From: a bacterium
Lineage (GTDB): Bacteria > Margulisbacteria > Marinamargulisbacteria > JABIPA01
DNA length: 64,000 nucleotides
Direction of reading: 5' to 3'
Assembly: GCA_018698675.1 (NCBI GenBank)
Contig: JABIPA010000065.1
Span: 91,864-155,863 of the forward strand
Of the stretch, positions 19,358 through 29,925 are shown piece by piece (the stretch's first letter is position 1; the number at the start of each line of letters is the position of its first letter). The translations under genes were made by a program, and so were the position numbers. Under the pieces are notes generated by a model. It ran no database searches and was not told where the DNA came from. It saw only the letters and a list, made by a program, of their open reading frames with translations.

Positions 19358-22300
19358 CTATTCTTTGCACAAACTTTCGAATGAAATTTTTTCGTCCATT
19401 TGGTATATGATAACCTTTTGTATATTTTTGATGTTAACCTGGAAATTACGCAGTTTTAGGAGAAGATAAATAAATAAGAATTTGTCTTTTTCTTCTAAAG
19501 AATTTTCAATTTTAAAGTAGTGTCTATCTAACGTTGCCATACCCATATCAACAGACTTTTGAGTTTTTGTTTTCTTTCCTAATTGGGATTTTACAGCTTC
19601 TGCACCGTCTTCATATTTAAGATATAAACTATCTAATTTATCCCGTTCCAAGGCTATGTTTTCATCATAGTAATAAAATTGTTTTTTGTAGTTCATTTTT
19701 GAAGGAACCATTTTTGCGTGCATAGGGGTTTCTAATCTATGTTCAACTTCTGGAGAATCGTCGCGACCCATTTCACTTAATGGACTCGGAGGTGCTGTAT
19801 CTACTATGAGACCTACTCCCGGAATATTCCCTTGTATTGGAGATGTGGGTTCTGTTTGTTGAGAAGTTATAAGGTCCCTCCGGTCTACATCCGAATCATA
19901 ATCATCGTTATTTTCTTTCTCAGCTTCTAAGTCTGGATTTATCGATCTAGGGGGCAACTCAATCATGGAGCTGTCCTTTTCTTTTAAAACTTCCTCGTAA
20001 ACCCTTTGATTTTCTTGATCTTGTCCGGAACGTTCACTGGATCCATCAGCCAATATTTCCATACTATTTGGGCATGAGTCGTCGTGAATTTCTACATTTC
20101 CTTTGTCTATTTTTCTAACTGTAGGTGTTTTTTTTAACGCGGGGTGACTGGTTAAAAATTCTTGTTTTTGTTCTTGGCTTAGATTTTCAATAGAATAATT
20201 ATCATCTAATAGCTCAGATCCAAACCTTTTACCTATTGCGTCGGCTACACTTATTCCCCATATAGAAAGCCCTTTAATGAGGTCCACTTTATGCCTTTTT
20301 TTTTGGATGCTTTCTAATTCCTTTAATATAATTCGCCTAATGTCCTTTAAAAAAGAGTTCGTTACCAAATCTTTTTCACTCTCAATTGCATTCACTATCG
20401 ACGTAATAAACCCTTTTGCTTTTTCCGGAGAAAACTTCAGATGTTTTAGTATTCGTTGATAGTTAAAATATTTGCTAATCATCTCAATCGTAGCTTTATT
20501 ATTTCCTGTTACTAATGCTAATCCTGGACTAATGTTATGAAGTCCTACAGAATTTTGTGATTGATGACGCAGTAGATTTACTATCTTTAGCAATTCTCCT
20601 GAGTCGTACTTGCCACTCGGGTCGGACGGTGCCTGAATTGGCATATAAAACCGAGACCATCGGCTTAAGATAACGGACGCTCTCAGACTATTAGGAGGAG
20701 GAACGTGGATACTATTAGGTGAACTTTTTTTCAAAGCACCTCCATCTGAAGATGATATTCCAAACAGAACAGGCGACAAGCCATTAGACTTAAACTCTTC
20801 TTCCAGCCGTTTACCAGATATACCGATTGTTGGTTCTGCAAGATATGCGAAACTATTTCTTTCACCTTTTGTATTTTCAAGTACAAGAGAAGAATTGATA
20901 TCCGACGCAATTGATAGAGACGTATTTGTAGAGTTCGCCCGTTCGCTTCCGTTAGTTGAGTCTATTTTATAAGGTAAATGAGTTATTTTTGACTCAACGG
21001 TTGTGCCCATAGAACTTCTAAGATGTAGGTATGCATTTCTTGTCATCGCCGTGTCACCGTCCATAGAAATTAAATACGTTTTCCCCCAAACCTTCGATCT
21101 GCTCGACCCTGACGTTATTCGGTTATTTTGAATTTCCATTACTTGTTTTAAAAGTAAATTCCTTAGGCTTCCATAAGGAACCTTTCCAGTTGACGTTTTC
21201 CAGGTAAAATCGACATAACGAATTTGCGCATCCAAATTGGGTGTGTTCTCCAAAAAATTATCTAAACGTGAGCTATCAAATTCGGACGAGGCTCCTATTT
21301 CTTCGGAGGTTCGCCCCTCTTTATCGTTTCTACCAATTACAAAAACATATTGAGTTTTTAGCTTTTCCTCTTTACGTGGGTCATGCACGGAATTACTAAA
21401 TGCATCTAACCACGAAATGATATCCATATCTGATTCTTCTGTACCATTAACAATTCCTTGAGTAGGAACGATTACATAGACTCTTGGTAAAATCTTTTCG
21501 CCATCAACAATAGGGTTTATGTCTCTTTTTTTAGAAATTGTTAGTGACACGGAAAGTTTACTTTCTCTTGAAAACACTTGGCCTTGAACGATGTCAGATT
21601 CATCAGTTACCGGAATCGTTTCTTCATAAGACAATGTTTCTAGAACCGAATCTGCTTCTTCAACCATCATGGAATTATCGATAATTACGTCACTTGCGTT
21701 TGATAATTCTCGGGTTAAGCGAAAAAATGATTGTACCCCTTCATTATCAGGTATTTCGTCGTCTAATATCTGATTATTTGATTTCTCTAAGAAGTCTAGG
21801 TTAATAAATATACATCTTAATGAATACCTATCCCCTTCAGACAGAGAGTCCATATCTATGGATGAGAGTAGCTTGTTTTTTAAAAACATTAATAGATCAT
21901 TACCTAAGGGTTGCTCTCCATGAAAGTCGGATATACCAAATAATAGTTTTACTTTGTTTCGATTACTCACTTTATCTATGTCGATTAAATTCAAAAGATT
22001 AAGAGCATGTCTATCAACCGAAATATAAATCTCGTTTAAATCAGTAAAGCTACTTAATGCATGAAGAGCCAACGCAACATTTAGCGGACTAGGATTTAAT
22101 GTACTAAAATCGGATAGATATCTTTCAATATTATCCGCGATTACTTTCTTCACCTCGGGGATATCCGAAAAGTGACTCAAGGCTTCTAATTTTGAACTTA
22201 TATGTTCGGGAAAAATTCCTGAAATATGACCATCAGGTAAGATAAAATTTATTGTTGTTCTCAAGACGTTTCTCACGTCCCTATATCTAGAAAATTTTGA

Positions 22301-23824
22301 AAGACCATTAATCAGTCCTGCTTTAGATTCTGGGTCAGATTCAAATTCAAGAAACATGTTTACTAACTTAGAACAATTTTGAGAAAACACGTATGGCACC
22401 GGTGACTGGGTATTGAATTTACTAATCGATGATACTAGCTTCGAAACAACCCCTGATTTACTATTAAGTGCAAGGTCGTTGGGCCCCATAGGCGCATTTA
22501 AAAAGTTAGTCGTGAAAAAGGAAATATTTTTACCGAACACGTTTTGAACGTTTTTGCAGTCTTTAAAATGAGCAAGCCCCTGGCTGATTTGTGTAATGTC
22601 GATTTTGTAGGCATTTCCTAATTTAGACGTTTCAAATAATGCTTCAATATTCTCATTTAGAATTTCCTTAATTCCTTCGACATCGGAAAAGGAACTAAGA
22701 TCCAAAAGAAGGTGTCCCAAGGTTCTCGAATATTGTTCATTTTTTGACATATTAGATATGCAAAATTCCAAGTCCTTCCGTACCAAATCCTGAACCCCTT
22801 TTTCTTCGCTAAACTTAGAAAGGCAACGAAAAATCGATAAAACCGTACGAGATTCAAAACGATTCGGTACTTTACTGCCTAACATATTCTTTCTTGGATA
22901 CAAGTTGCTAATCAAGGTATCTCCAGAGCTAAAAACGAATTCTAAGGCTAAATCTAAATCATTAAACATAGAGAATGCCTGAAATAAAACACCTACCTGA
23001 GACGACTCATACGTTTCTAATTTTAATTTCTCGATAAGTCCTTCTTTGAGTCTGTGTAAAGATTGATTCACTGTTTCTATGTCGGAAAAATGGGCTAATC
23101 CGTAGAGAAGGCTAGCTGTACGAATTGGAAAAACGCTGTCCAATGCATTTTTTGTATTTAACTTAAGACAAAAGCCTTCAACGTATCGTCTCACAGGTTC
23201 GGTATTTTCACATTTTGAAAGCGATTGAATTAGAGTTGAAATAAATCTCGTGTTCTTTGTTTTATGTTCGTCTAACATAGGTTCCACATAGTTAAATATT
23301 ATATTTATTAAATATTTAGATATATTCTTGTTTGGATGTTTACTGATATAGAATACTAATTGAGATAACTTAGCAACATCGCTAATTTTCTTCTTAAAAT
23401 TTTGCTCTGTATTTATTAAGTCTGGTTCTTCTAAAATCTGCGTTTGGATCCATTTTTTGGTTTTGAAAGAGGATATTGAAGTGTCTGTTTGAACTAAGTG
23501 TGTTAATAAGCGTCTAAATTCAAGCATATCTGTCTGTTCTTTTTTTGTAGCGTCCAATATTGGTGTAACAGTTAGATGTCTACGAGGTTTCTTGTTTTTT
23601 ATGACATGTAAATCTTCGTCACCCGTTTTATTAGAATGGTTTTCGCTCTTTCTCTTTGAAACCTTTTCCATTTCAGAGGCTCTTCTTTTGTTTTGACTAA
23701 GGTTTGCTTTGGTGGTTAAAGAGGCATCAGTATTTTCGCTTTGGTTTAATATAGACGGTGACAGGTTTTGAATTCTACCGAATACTTCTAGATAATTTGA
23801 TACTATTTTGTGATTCATCTTCAT
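19358..23824 (-). CDS. 1488-aa protein: N-terminal ~41-aa solenoid repeats plus GT-A-like domain with DGDT motif
   Basis: Long ORF; 11 'L(S/A)xF(S/N)D' repeats with 41-aa spacing; 'YLISMDGDTAMTRNAYL' (21050-21061 encodes DGDT). Confidence 0.8.
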   Translation of the reverse strand: MKMNHKIVSNYLEVFGRIQNLSPSILNQSENTDASLTTKANLSQNKRRASEMEKVSKRKSENHSNKTGDEDLHVIKNKKPRRHLTVTPILDATKKEQTDMLEFRRLLTHLVQTDTSISSFKTKKWIQTQILEEPDLINTEQNFKKKISDVAKLSQLVFYISKHPNKNISKYLINIIFNYVEPMLDEHKTKNTRFISTLIQSLSKCENTEPVRRYVEGFCLKLNTKNALDSVFPIRTASLLYGLAHFSDIETVNQSLHRLKEGLIEKLKLETYESSQVGVLFQAFSMFNDLDLALEFVFSSGDTLISNLYPRKNMLGSKVPNRFESRTVLSIFRCLSKFSEEKGVQDLVRKDLEFCISNMSKNEQYSRTLGHLLLDLSSFSDVEGIKEILNENIEALFETSKLGNAYKIDITQISQGLAHFKDCKNVQNVFGKNISFFTTNFLNAPMGPNDLALNSKSGVVSKLVSSISKFNTQSPVPYVFSQNCSKLVNMFLEFESDPESKAGLINGLSKFSRYRDVRNVLRTTINFILPDGHISGIFPEHISSKLEALSHFSDIPEVKKVIADNIERYLSDFSTLNPSPLNVALALHALSSFTDLNEIYISVDRHALNLLNLIDIDKVSNRNKVKLLFGISDFHGEQPLGNDLLMFLKNKLLSSIDMDSLSEGDRYSLRCIFINLDFLEKSNNQILDDEIPDNEGVQSFFRLTRELSNASDVIIDNSMMVEEADSVLETLSYEETIPVTDESDIVQGQVFSRESKLSVSLTISKKRDINPIVDGEKILPRVYVIVPTQGIVNGTEESDMDIISWLDAFSNSVHDPRKEEKLKTQYVFVIGRNDKEGRTSEEIGASSEFDSSRLDNFLENTPNLDAQIRYVDFTWKTSTGKVPYGSLRNLLLKQVMEIQNNRITSGSSRSKVWGKTYLISMDGDTAMTRNAYLHLRSSMGTTVESKITHLPYKIDSTNGSERANSTNTSLSIASDINSSLVLENTKGERNSFAYLAEPTIGISGKRLEEEFKSNGLSPVLFGISSSDGGALKKSSPNSIHVPPPNSLRASVILSRWSRFYMPIQAPSDPSGKYDSGELLKIVNLLRHQSQNSVGLHNISPGLALVTGNNKATIEMISKYFNYQRILKHLKFSPEKAKGFITSIVNAIESEKDLVTNSFLKDIRRIILKELESIQKKRHKVDLIKGLSIWGISVADAIGKRFGSELLDDNYSIENLSQEQKQEFLTSHPALKKTPTVRKIDKGNVEIHDDSCPNSMEILADGSSERSGQDQENQRVYEEVLKEKDSSMIELPPRSINPDLEAEKENNDDYDSDVDRRDLITSQQTEPTSPIQGNIPGVGLIVDTAPPSPLSEMGRDDSPEVEHRLETPMHAKMVPSKMNYKKQFYYYDENIALERDKLDSLYLKYEDGAEAVKSQLGKKTKTQKSVDMGMATLDRHYFKIENSLEEKDKFLFIYLLLKLRNFQVNIKNIQKVIIYQMDEKISFESLCKE

Positions 23825-23860
23825 ATTAGAATTCTAGTCTTTTTTAATACGTTTAGTATA

Positions 23861-23888
23861 TTATCGATTTGTTTTAAAAAAAATTTCA
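23861..23888 (-). promoter_or_regulatory. sigma28-like promoter: TGAAATTT-N12-ATCGATAA
   Basis: AAATTTCA at 23881-23888 and TTATCGAT at 23861-23868 on plus strand; 37 bp from start of the 23824 gene. Confidence 0.55.
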
Positions 23889-24122
23889 AAATTAACGATA
23901 AATTATATTATTAAATAGTGAATCTAAATAATCTAATGAATGATAGATAATACTAATTAAGGTAATTCATTGCCGTCTATCTAATTTCTAAACTGCATGC
24001 TTTTGAATTAAAAAAGTCGCATACTCAACTCCCATTACCGACTAATTTTTATAAAATATCTACTAAATTCGTAATATTGAATTTTATTTACCGTTATAAT
24101 TGCAAGTTTTAGTGTAAAAACA

Positions 24123-25472
24123 TTGTTTCAATTCATGTATTCGTTAATATATTTATCTATTACCCCTTACTTTTTACATATGGATTTTTATAAAAAAATC
24201 ACATATTATGAAAAAAAAATGGGTAAAAAACTAAGTATTTTTGGAAACATTAAGGCTTCTCATGAAAACCATGAGAACTGGGAACCACTTTGGAAAAACG
24301 CTACGCCAAAAAAAACTTACGATTTCATTATCATTGGTGGGGGTGGTCACGGTTTAGCAACCGCATACTATCTTTCCAGAATACATAAATCATCTAATAT
24401 AGCGGTAATCGAAAAAGGATGGTTAGGTGGTGGCGGAACCGGTAGAAACACGTCGATTATTCGTTCGAATTACCTTTGGGACGAAAGTGCCCACCTCTAC
24501 GATTTTTCTTTGAAGTTGTATGAAACCCTTTCTCAAGATTTGAATTTCAATACAATGGTCAGCCAACGAGGTGTTTTAAATCTAGCCCATAATTTAAGTG
24601 ATGTTCGTGGAGCTAAGCGGAGGCTCTATGCAAATCAGCTTAATGGAATTGATTCCGAATGGTTGGATACCGAAGGTGTGAAAAAATATTGTCCAATAAT
24701 TAACACATCCCCTGATGCAAGGTATCCGGTACTAGGATCCACTCTACAACGTCGCGGTGGAGTTGCAAGACACGACGCTGTTGCCTGGGGATACGCACGA
24801 GCTGCAAGTGACGCTGGTGTAGATATCATTCAACATTGCGAGGTCACAGATATACATGTGTCTAATAACAAAGTAGTAGGTGTAGAAACGACTCAAGGTC
24901 GAATCAATGCAAAACGGGTTGGGATCGCTGTTGCAGGTTACGCTTCCAATGTAGCGAAGATGGCTGGATTCGAACTCCCAATTGCTACACACCCTCTTCA
25001 AGCATATGTATCCGAGCCTGTTAAACCAATTCTGGATTGTGTTGTCATGTCTGGAGCTGTTCATGTTTATTTAAGTCAAACAGACAAAGGCGAACTCGTA
25101 ATGGGAGCCGGCGTTGATAAATATATCGGATATGGCCAACGTGGGTCATTTAATGTCATTGAAGAGCAGCTGTCTGCATGTATGCAACTGTTTCCTCTAT
25201 TCAGCAGAATGCGTGTCATGCGTACCTGGGCAGGAATGGTAGATACCTGTCCCGACGCATCCCCAATCGTAGGAAAAACACCTGTTGATGGTCTCTATAT
25301 AAATTGTGGATGGGGTACGGGTGGATTTAAATCAACACCTGGATCCGGTTGGGTTTTTGCACACACTATGTTTAATGATGCCCCTCACGATTTAAACAAA
25401 GCCTTTTCATTAGAACGTTTTTATTCAGGAGCACTTATTGACGAACATGGTGCTGCGGCTGTCGCCCATTAA
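24123..25472 (+). CDS. soxB: Sarcosine oxidase beta subunit
   Basis: FAD-binding '[19 protein letters not shown]'; followed by delta, alpha and gamma genes. Start may be an internal ATG (about 24219). Confidence 0.9.
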   Translation: MFQFMYSLIYLSITPYFLHMDFYKKITYYEKKMGKKLSIFGNIKASHENHENWEPLWKNATPKKTYDFIIIGGGGHGLATAYYLSRIHKSSNIAVIEKGWLGGGGTGRNTSIIRSNYLWDESAHLYDFSLKLYETLSQDLNFNTMVSQRGVLNLAHNLSDVRGAKRRLYANQLNGIDSEWLDTEGVKKYCPIINTSPDARYPVLGSTLQRRGGVARHDAVAWGYARAASDAGVDIIQHCEVTDIHVSNNKVVGVETTQGRINAKRVGIAVAGYASNVAKMAGFELPIATHPLQAYVSEPVKPILDCVVMSGAVHVYLSQTDKGELVMGAGVDKYIGYGQRGSFNVIEEQLSACMQLFPLFSRMRVMRTWAGMVDTCPDASPIVGKTPVDGLYINCGWGTGGFKSTPGSGWVFAHTMFNDAPHDLNKAFSLERFYSGALIDEHGAAAVAH

Positions 25473-25496
25473 CTCTATAAACTCGAGGAGACACTC

Positions 25497-25772
25497 ATGT
25501 TAATTATTAAATGTCCTTATTGTGGCGATAGAGAAGAAACAGAATTTTCTTATGGTGGAGAAAATAAAAAACGTCCAGCAGATCCGTATTCGCTATCCGA
25601 TAAAGAATGGGCAGAATACCTGTTTTTTAAAAAAAATACCGTTGGGTGGCATAACGAACTTTGGAATCATTCTCATGGATGTCGACGATGGTTTTCTATT
25701 GAACGACACACGGTAACAAATGAAATTAAACAATCGACTCCTTCACAATTAAGCATGGAAGAAAACATATGA
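25497..25772 (+). CDS. soxD: Sarcosine oxidase delta subunit
   Basis: 'MLIIKCPYCGDREETEFSYGGE...W.H..GCRRWF'. Confidence 0.92.
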   Translation: MLIIKCPYCGDREETEFSYGGENKKRPADPYSLSDKEWAEYLFFKKNTVGWHNELWNHSHGCRRWFSIERHTVTNEIKQSTPSQLSMEENI

Positions 25773-28630
25773 TTAAACAAAAATTTAGACAAACCGCGGG
25801 AGGCGTTATAAACCGTGAAAAATCGATATCATTTACATTCAACAATAAACGACTTTATGGATACGACGGCGATACATTAGCATCTGCATTGCTAGCCAAT
25901 GGAATTCATCTGGTTTCAAGAAGCTTTAAAACCCATCGAGCCCGTGGAATTATGTCTGCAGGAACCGAGGAAGCTGGAGCTATTGTTCAGATCAGTAAAA
26001 ACACTCCAAAAAGTCAGCCAAACATGAGAGCCACCGAAGTACTTATTTACGATGGACTTGCTGCACAAAGTGTTAATGCCTGGCCTAGCGTAAAATTTGA
26101 TATTGCTTCCATAAATAAATTATTTTCAAAATACTTATTCGCCGGGTTTTATTACAAAACATTCATGTGGCCAAAGTCATTTTGGAAACTATTGTATGAG
26201 CCGATGATTAGGCAAATGGGTGGTCTTGGAAAATGCGATATTATAAATGACGACCGGGAATATGAACGTAACAACGACTTCTTTGACCTAGTTATTATTG
26301 GCGCAGGAAAAGCCGGCTTGGAATATGCCGAGCAATTTTTACGAACGCATAAAACAAAAGACCATTCCATCTTTGATAAACAATCTACTAATGATACGAC
26401 CCTCAAAATATTGCTAGTGGACGAAAACCCCCTTCTCTATTTGAATAAAGAACGTATTCAAAAATTAGGTAAAGAAATAAACGTTTTAACTCATACGACA
26501 GTATTTGGTTACTACGATAATAACTATCTATGTGCAGTTGAACACGTAAACAGTTCAAAAATCGATCAGCGTATTTGGCATATCACCGCTAAACAAGTTG
26601 TACTTGCTACAGGAGCAATCGAACGCCCGTTTGTTTTCAAAAATAACGATTTACCAGGGATTATGTTGGCAAACTCGGTTCAAACATATATTAGTAGATT
26701 TGGCGTTCGATGTGGAAAAGACGCTGTTGTATTTACAAACAATGATTCTGCATACCAAGTCGCCTTTGATATGAAAGCCGCTGGCATTAATGTTAAAGCT
26801 ATTATTGATATTAGAAAGACATCGCCTTTTGAAGGAAGGACGGATATTCCAATTTTTACACAATCAGTAATACTAGAAGCACAAGGGAAAAATCATATTA
26901 AGTCGGTTACTGTTTCTCAGATCAAAAGTGATGAGCAAAGCGTTTATAGGGTAAAACAAATAATATCCTGCGATTTATTAGCTGTTTCTAGTGGATGGAC
27001 CCCCTCTGTACATTTACATAGTCAAGCGGGTGGAAAACTTTCGTTTGACGACGATAAAGCATGCTTTGTTCCGACAACTACCGAACAAAATAATGTGAGT
27101 ATTGGCGCGTGTAACGGTGACTTTTCTTTTGATATATCTTCTATTTCTAAAAAATGGGAAATCGAAAATGGTATCGGAAAATCAAGTTACGTAGACTTTC
27201 TAGAAGATGTTTCAGCATTAGATATACGGATTGCCGCAAAGGAAGGTATGAGTTCTGTAGAACTCCTCAAACGTTATACCACGGTTGGCATGGGTGTTGA
27301 TCAAGGAAAAACCTCGAACGTCAATGCTATTGGCATCTTGGCAAACGCTCTTGATAAGCCTATAGACCTAGTTGGAACAACACGATTTCGAGCTCCTTAT
27401 ACCTGTGTTAATTTTGGTGCTTTGGCCGGAAAAGAGCTAGGCGATTTATTAGACCCGGTTCGGACGACACCAATTCACGATTGGCATGTCGATCATGGGG
27501 CTGTTTTTGAAGACGTAGGACAATGGAAACGTCCTTGGTACTTTCCTCGAACACATGAATCTATGCAAGAAACTTTAAATAGAGAGTGTTTAGCCGTACG
27601 TACGTCCGTTGGAATGATGGATGCATCAACCTTAGGAAAAATAGATATCCAAGGAAAAGACTCAGGAAAATTTTTAGATCTTATCTACACAAATATGTTC
27701 TCGTCACTAAAGGTAGGCTCTGTTAAATATGGCTTGATGTGTCATGAAGATGGAATGATCTTTGATGACGGAGTTACTGCTAAAATTGCTGAAAATCATT
27801 ACTATATGACGACAACGACTGGTGGAGCCGCTAACGTCCTTGATTGGATGGAGTATTGGCTTCAAACAGAATATCCAGATTGGGAAGTCTACCTAACCTC
27901 AATAACAGAACAATACTGTGCAATCGCCGTTTCTGGACCACATGTTAAAAAGGTTATGAAGCATGTTTTTCCAGAAGAATCGTTTAGCAACGAATCATTT
28001 ACGTTCATGACATCAAAAGACATTCTTTTAAATGGAATTAACATTCGTGTATTACGCATTAGCTTTACTGGGGAACTGGCATTTGAACTACATGTTCCGT
28101 CGTATCACGGAAAAGAAATTTGGGAACAGGTATACCAAGCTGGCAAACCATATGCCATCACCCCATATGGTACCGAAACAATGCACATTCTAAGAGCTGA
28201 AAAAGGGTTTATCATTGCGGGTCAGGAAACAGATGGGTCTGTTACTCCTTTGGATTTGGATATGAATTGGATAGTTTCAAAGAAGAAAGATTTCTTAGGT
28301 AAACGATCGTTTTTACGTAAAGATACATCTCGTAAAAACAGAAAGAAATTGGTTGGAATTATAACGAAAGATCCGAAAGTTGTATTGCCAGAAGGGGCTC
28401 AACTTGTGAAGGATCCTCATGGTTCAATACCCGTTAATATGGAAGGCCACGTTACATCTAGCTATTATTCGGCGACTCTTAAAAGGTCCATTGCTCTTGC
28501 GTTGATAAACGGAGGTCTAGAGAATAAAGGAAAGACTCTGTATGCACCAATAGAAGGTTCTATTATACCCGTTGAAGTGACATCGCCCGTATTTTACGAT
28601 CCAAAAGGAGATAGGCAACATGCAGAGTAA
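25769..28630 (+). CDS. soxA: Sarcosine oxidase alpha subunit
   Basis: 'FTFNNKRLYGYDGDTLASALLANG', FAD domain plus C-terminal GcvT-like domain; 4-nt overlap with soxD. Confidence 0.93.
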   Translation: MIKQKFRQTAGGVINREKSISFTFNNKRLYGYDGDTLASALLANGIHLVSRSFKTHRARGIMSAGTEEAGAIVQISKNTPKSQPNMRATEVLIYDGLAAQSVNAWPSVKFDIASINKLFSKYLFAGFYYKTFMWPKSFWKLLYEPMIRQMGGLGKCDIINDDREYERNNDFFDLVIIGAGKAGLEYAEQFLRTHKTKDHSIFDKQSTNDTTLKILLVDENPLLYLNKERIQKLGKEINVLTHTTVFGYYDNNYLCAVEHVNSSKIDQRIWHITAKQVVLATGAIERPFVFKNNDLPGIMLANSVQTYISRFGVRCGKDAVVFTNNDSAYQVAFDMKAAGINVKAIIDIRKTSPFEGRTDIPIFTQSVILEAQGKNHIKSVTVSQIKSDEQSVYRVKQIISCDLLAVSSGWTPSVHLHSQAGGKLSFDDDKACFVPTTTEQNNVSIGACNGDFSFDISSISKKWEIENGIGKSSYVDFLEDVSALDIRIAAKEGMSSVELLKRYTTVGMGVDQGKTSNVNAIGILANALDKPIDLVGTTRFRAPYTCVNFGALAGKELGDLLDPVRTTPIHDWHVDHGAVFEDVGQWKRPWYFPRTHESMQETLNRECLAVRTSVGMMDASTLGKIDIQGKDSGKFLDLIYTNMFSSLKVGSVKYGLMCHEDGMIFDDGVTAKIAENHYYMTTTTGGAANVLDWMEYWLQTEYPDWEVYLTSITEQYCAIAVSGPHVKKVMKHVFPEESFSNESFTFMTSKDILLNGINIRVLRISFTGELAFELHVPSYHGKEIWEQVYQAGKPYAITPYGTETMHILRAEKGFIIAGQETDGSVTPLDLDMNWIVSKKKDFLGKRSFLRKDTSRKNRKKLVGIITKDPKVVLPEGAQLVKDPHGSIPVNMEGHVTSSYYSATLKRSIALALINGGLENKGKTLYAPIEGSIIPVEVTSPVFYDPKGDRQHAE

Positions 28631-29096
28631 TCAAACAATTTTAAAGAGATTGCCTCATCACAATCAAATAAGTTTGCGTGGTAGCGCAGATAATATTTCG
28701 ATTTCGTTACCGACTCTACCAGGTTCATCTATTGTTACAGATAACAGCTCTATATTATGGCTCGGCCCAGATGAATGGCTGGTTGTAGAAAACATAGGCA
28801 CTACCCCTCCTCTTTTAAAGAGTCTTTCAAGTATTGATAATTTATTTTTCGTCGACGTAAGCCATAATAGAACCATATTGGAATTTAAAGGTAAAAAAAT
28901 CCGAGAAATTCTTCAAAAAATTTGCACCGTTGATTTAGATAAAGATGTTTTTAAAAAAAGATGTGTCATTCAAACTCTTATTGGAAAATCTCAGGCAATT
29001 ATTTTTCATGTTGAAGAACATACATTTAATATTATGGTAAGAAATTCATTTGTAAATTATGTCGAAGAATTGATACACGTTTCTTCGTTAAATTAA
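28620..29096 (+). CDS. soxG: Sarcosine oxidase gamma subunit
   Basis: 'LGPDEWLVV' motif; overlaps soxA. Confidence 0.85.
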   Translation: MQSNQTILKRLPHHNQISLRGSADNISISLPTLPGSSIVTDNSSILWLGPDEWLVVENIGTTPPLLKSLSSIDNLFFVDVSHNRTILEFKGKKIREILQKICTVDLDKDVFKKRCVIQTLIGKSQAIIFHVEEHTFNIMVRNSFVNYVEELIHVSSLN

Positions 29097-29322
29097 ACTC
29101 TGCTGCGGTATATAAAGCACAAAACGTCTGAGATTTGCAGAATATATTTACACGAAATTTTTGATTCATGTTCGATTGTAAATCGCTTTTTTCGTCTTCA
29201 TTAAAACAAAGTTTATTTTTCACATTGACATTATTCAAATTTGAATATTTAATATCGTTTAATTAAATTAGAATAAATGAATATGGACACGCTTAGTTGT
29301 CCGAAAAAAAGGAAGAGATTTT

Positions 29323-29925
29323 ATGAATATTTCTGATTTTGTAACAATTGGTGTTATTGAACAATTTGGACAATCAAGTGGATATGACGTTGTTCAAGAA
29401 GCAGAAAATAGAAAAGTTCAACTTTGGACCGGATTAAAAACCGGATCCATTTACCATTCTATAAAGAAGCTAAGTGAATCCGGACACATTATTGAGGTTT
29501 CAAAGACTAAGTCGGGTCAACGACCTACCAAAACATCCTACTCTGTAACGCAGTTAGGGAGAGACTATTTTGATTCATTGCAGGAGAAAGCATTTAAAGG
29601 CCTTTTTCCTCATTTTTACGGATTTTTGTTGGGGCTAATTTTCAATACTAGACAAACGCCGAAAGATATACAAATATTTGCAAAATCATACAAAAAAATA
29701 GTTGAAGAAAAATTAAAGGAATTAATAGAAGGGCAAGCCAGTTGCCGCTGTAAATGCCCAGACTCACCTCCAATATTGGCTGAACGTTTAAGTCTGTATT
29801 TGGAGCAGAGAACGGGTTTATTTAACGCAGAAAAAAAATGGATACAACAGGTTGTCGAACGGCCTGAACTATTTGATAATAGTTCGCTAAAAGAATGGAT
29901 GGAGAAAAACTATGTTTGCAAATAA
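29323..29925 (+). CDS. PadR-family transcriptional regulator
   Basis: 'GQSSGYDVVQEAENRKVQLWTGLKTGSIYHSIKKLSESGHI' winged-helix pattern. Confidence 0.85.
   Translation: MNISDFVTIGVIEQFGQSSGYDVVQEAENRKVQLWTGLKTGSIYHSIKKLSESGHIIEVSKTKSGQRPTKTSYSVTQLGRDYFDSLQEKAFKGLFPHFYGFLLGLIFNTRQTPKDIQIFAKSYKKIVEEKLKELIEGQASCRCKCPDSPPILAERLSLYLEQRTGLFNAEKKWIQQVVERPELFDNSSLKEWMEKNYVCK

Noticed and set aside
23890-23905. CGATAA on the plus strand upstream of soxB
   Set aside because: Required -35 position is an A-tract; no TGAAATTT-like element at the right spacing.
29032-29238. 68-aa minus-strand ORF between soxG and PadR
   Set aside because: Overlaps the end of soxG, no recognisable domain or RBS.
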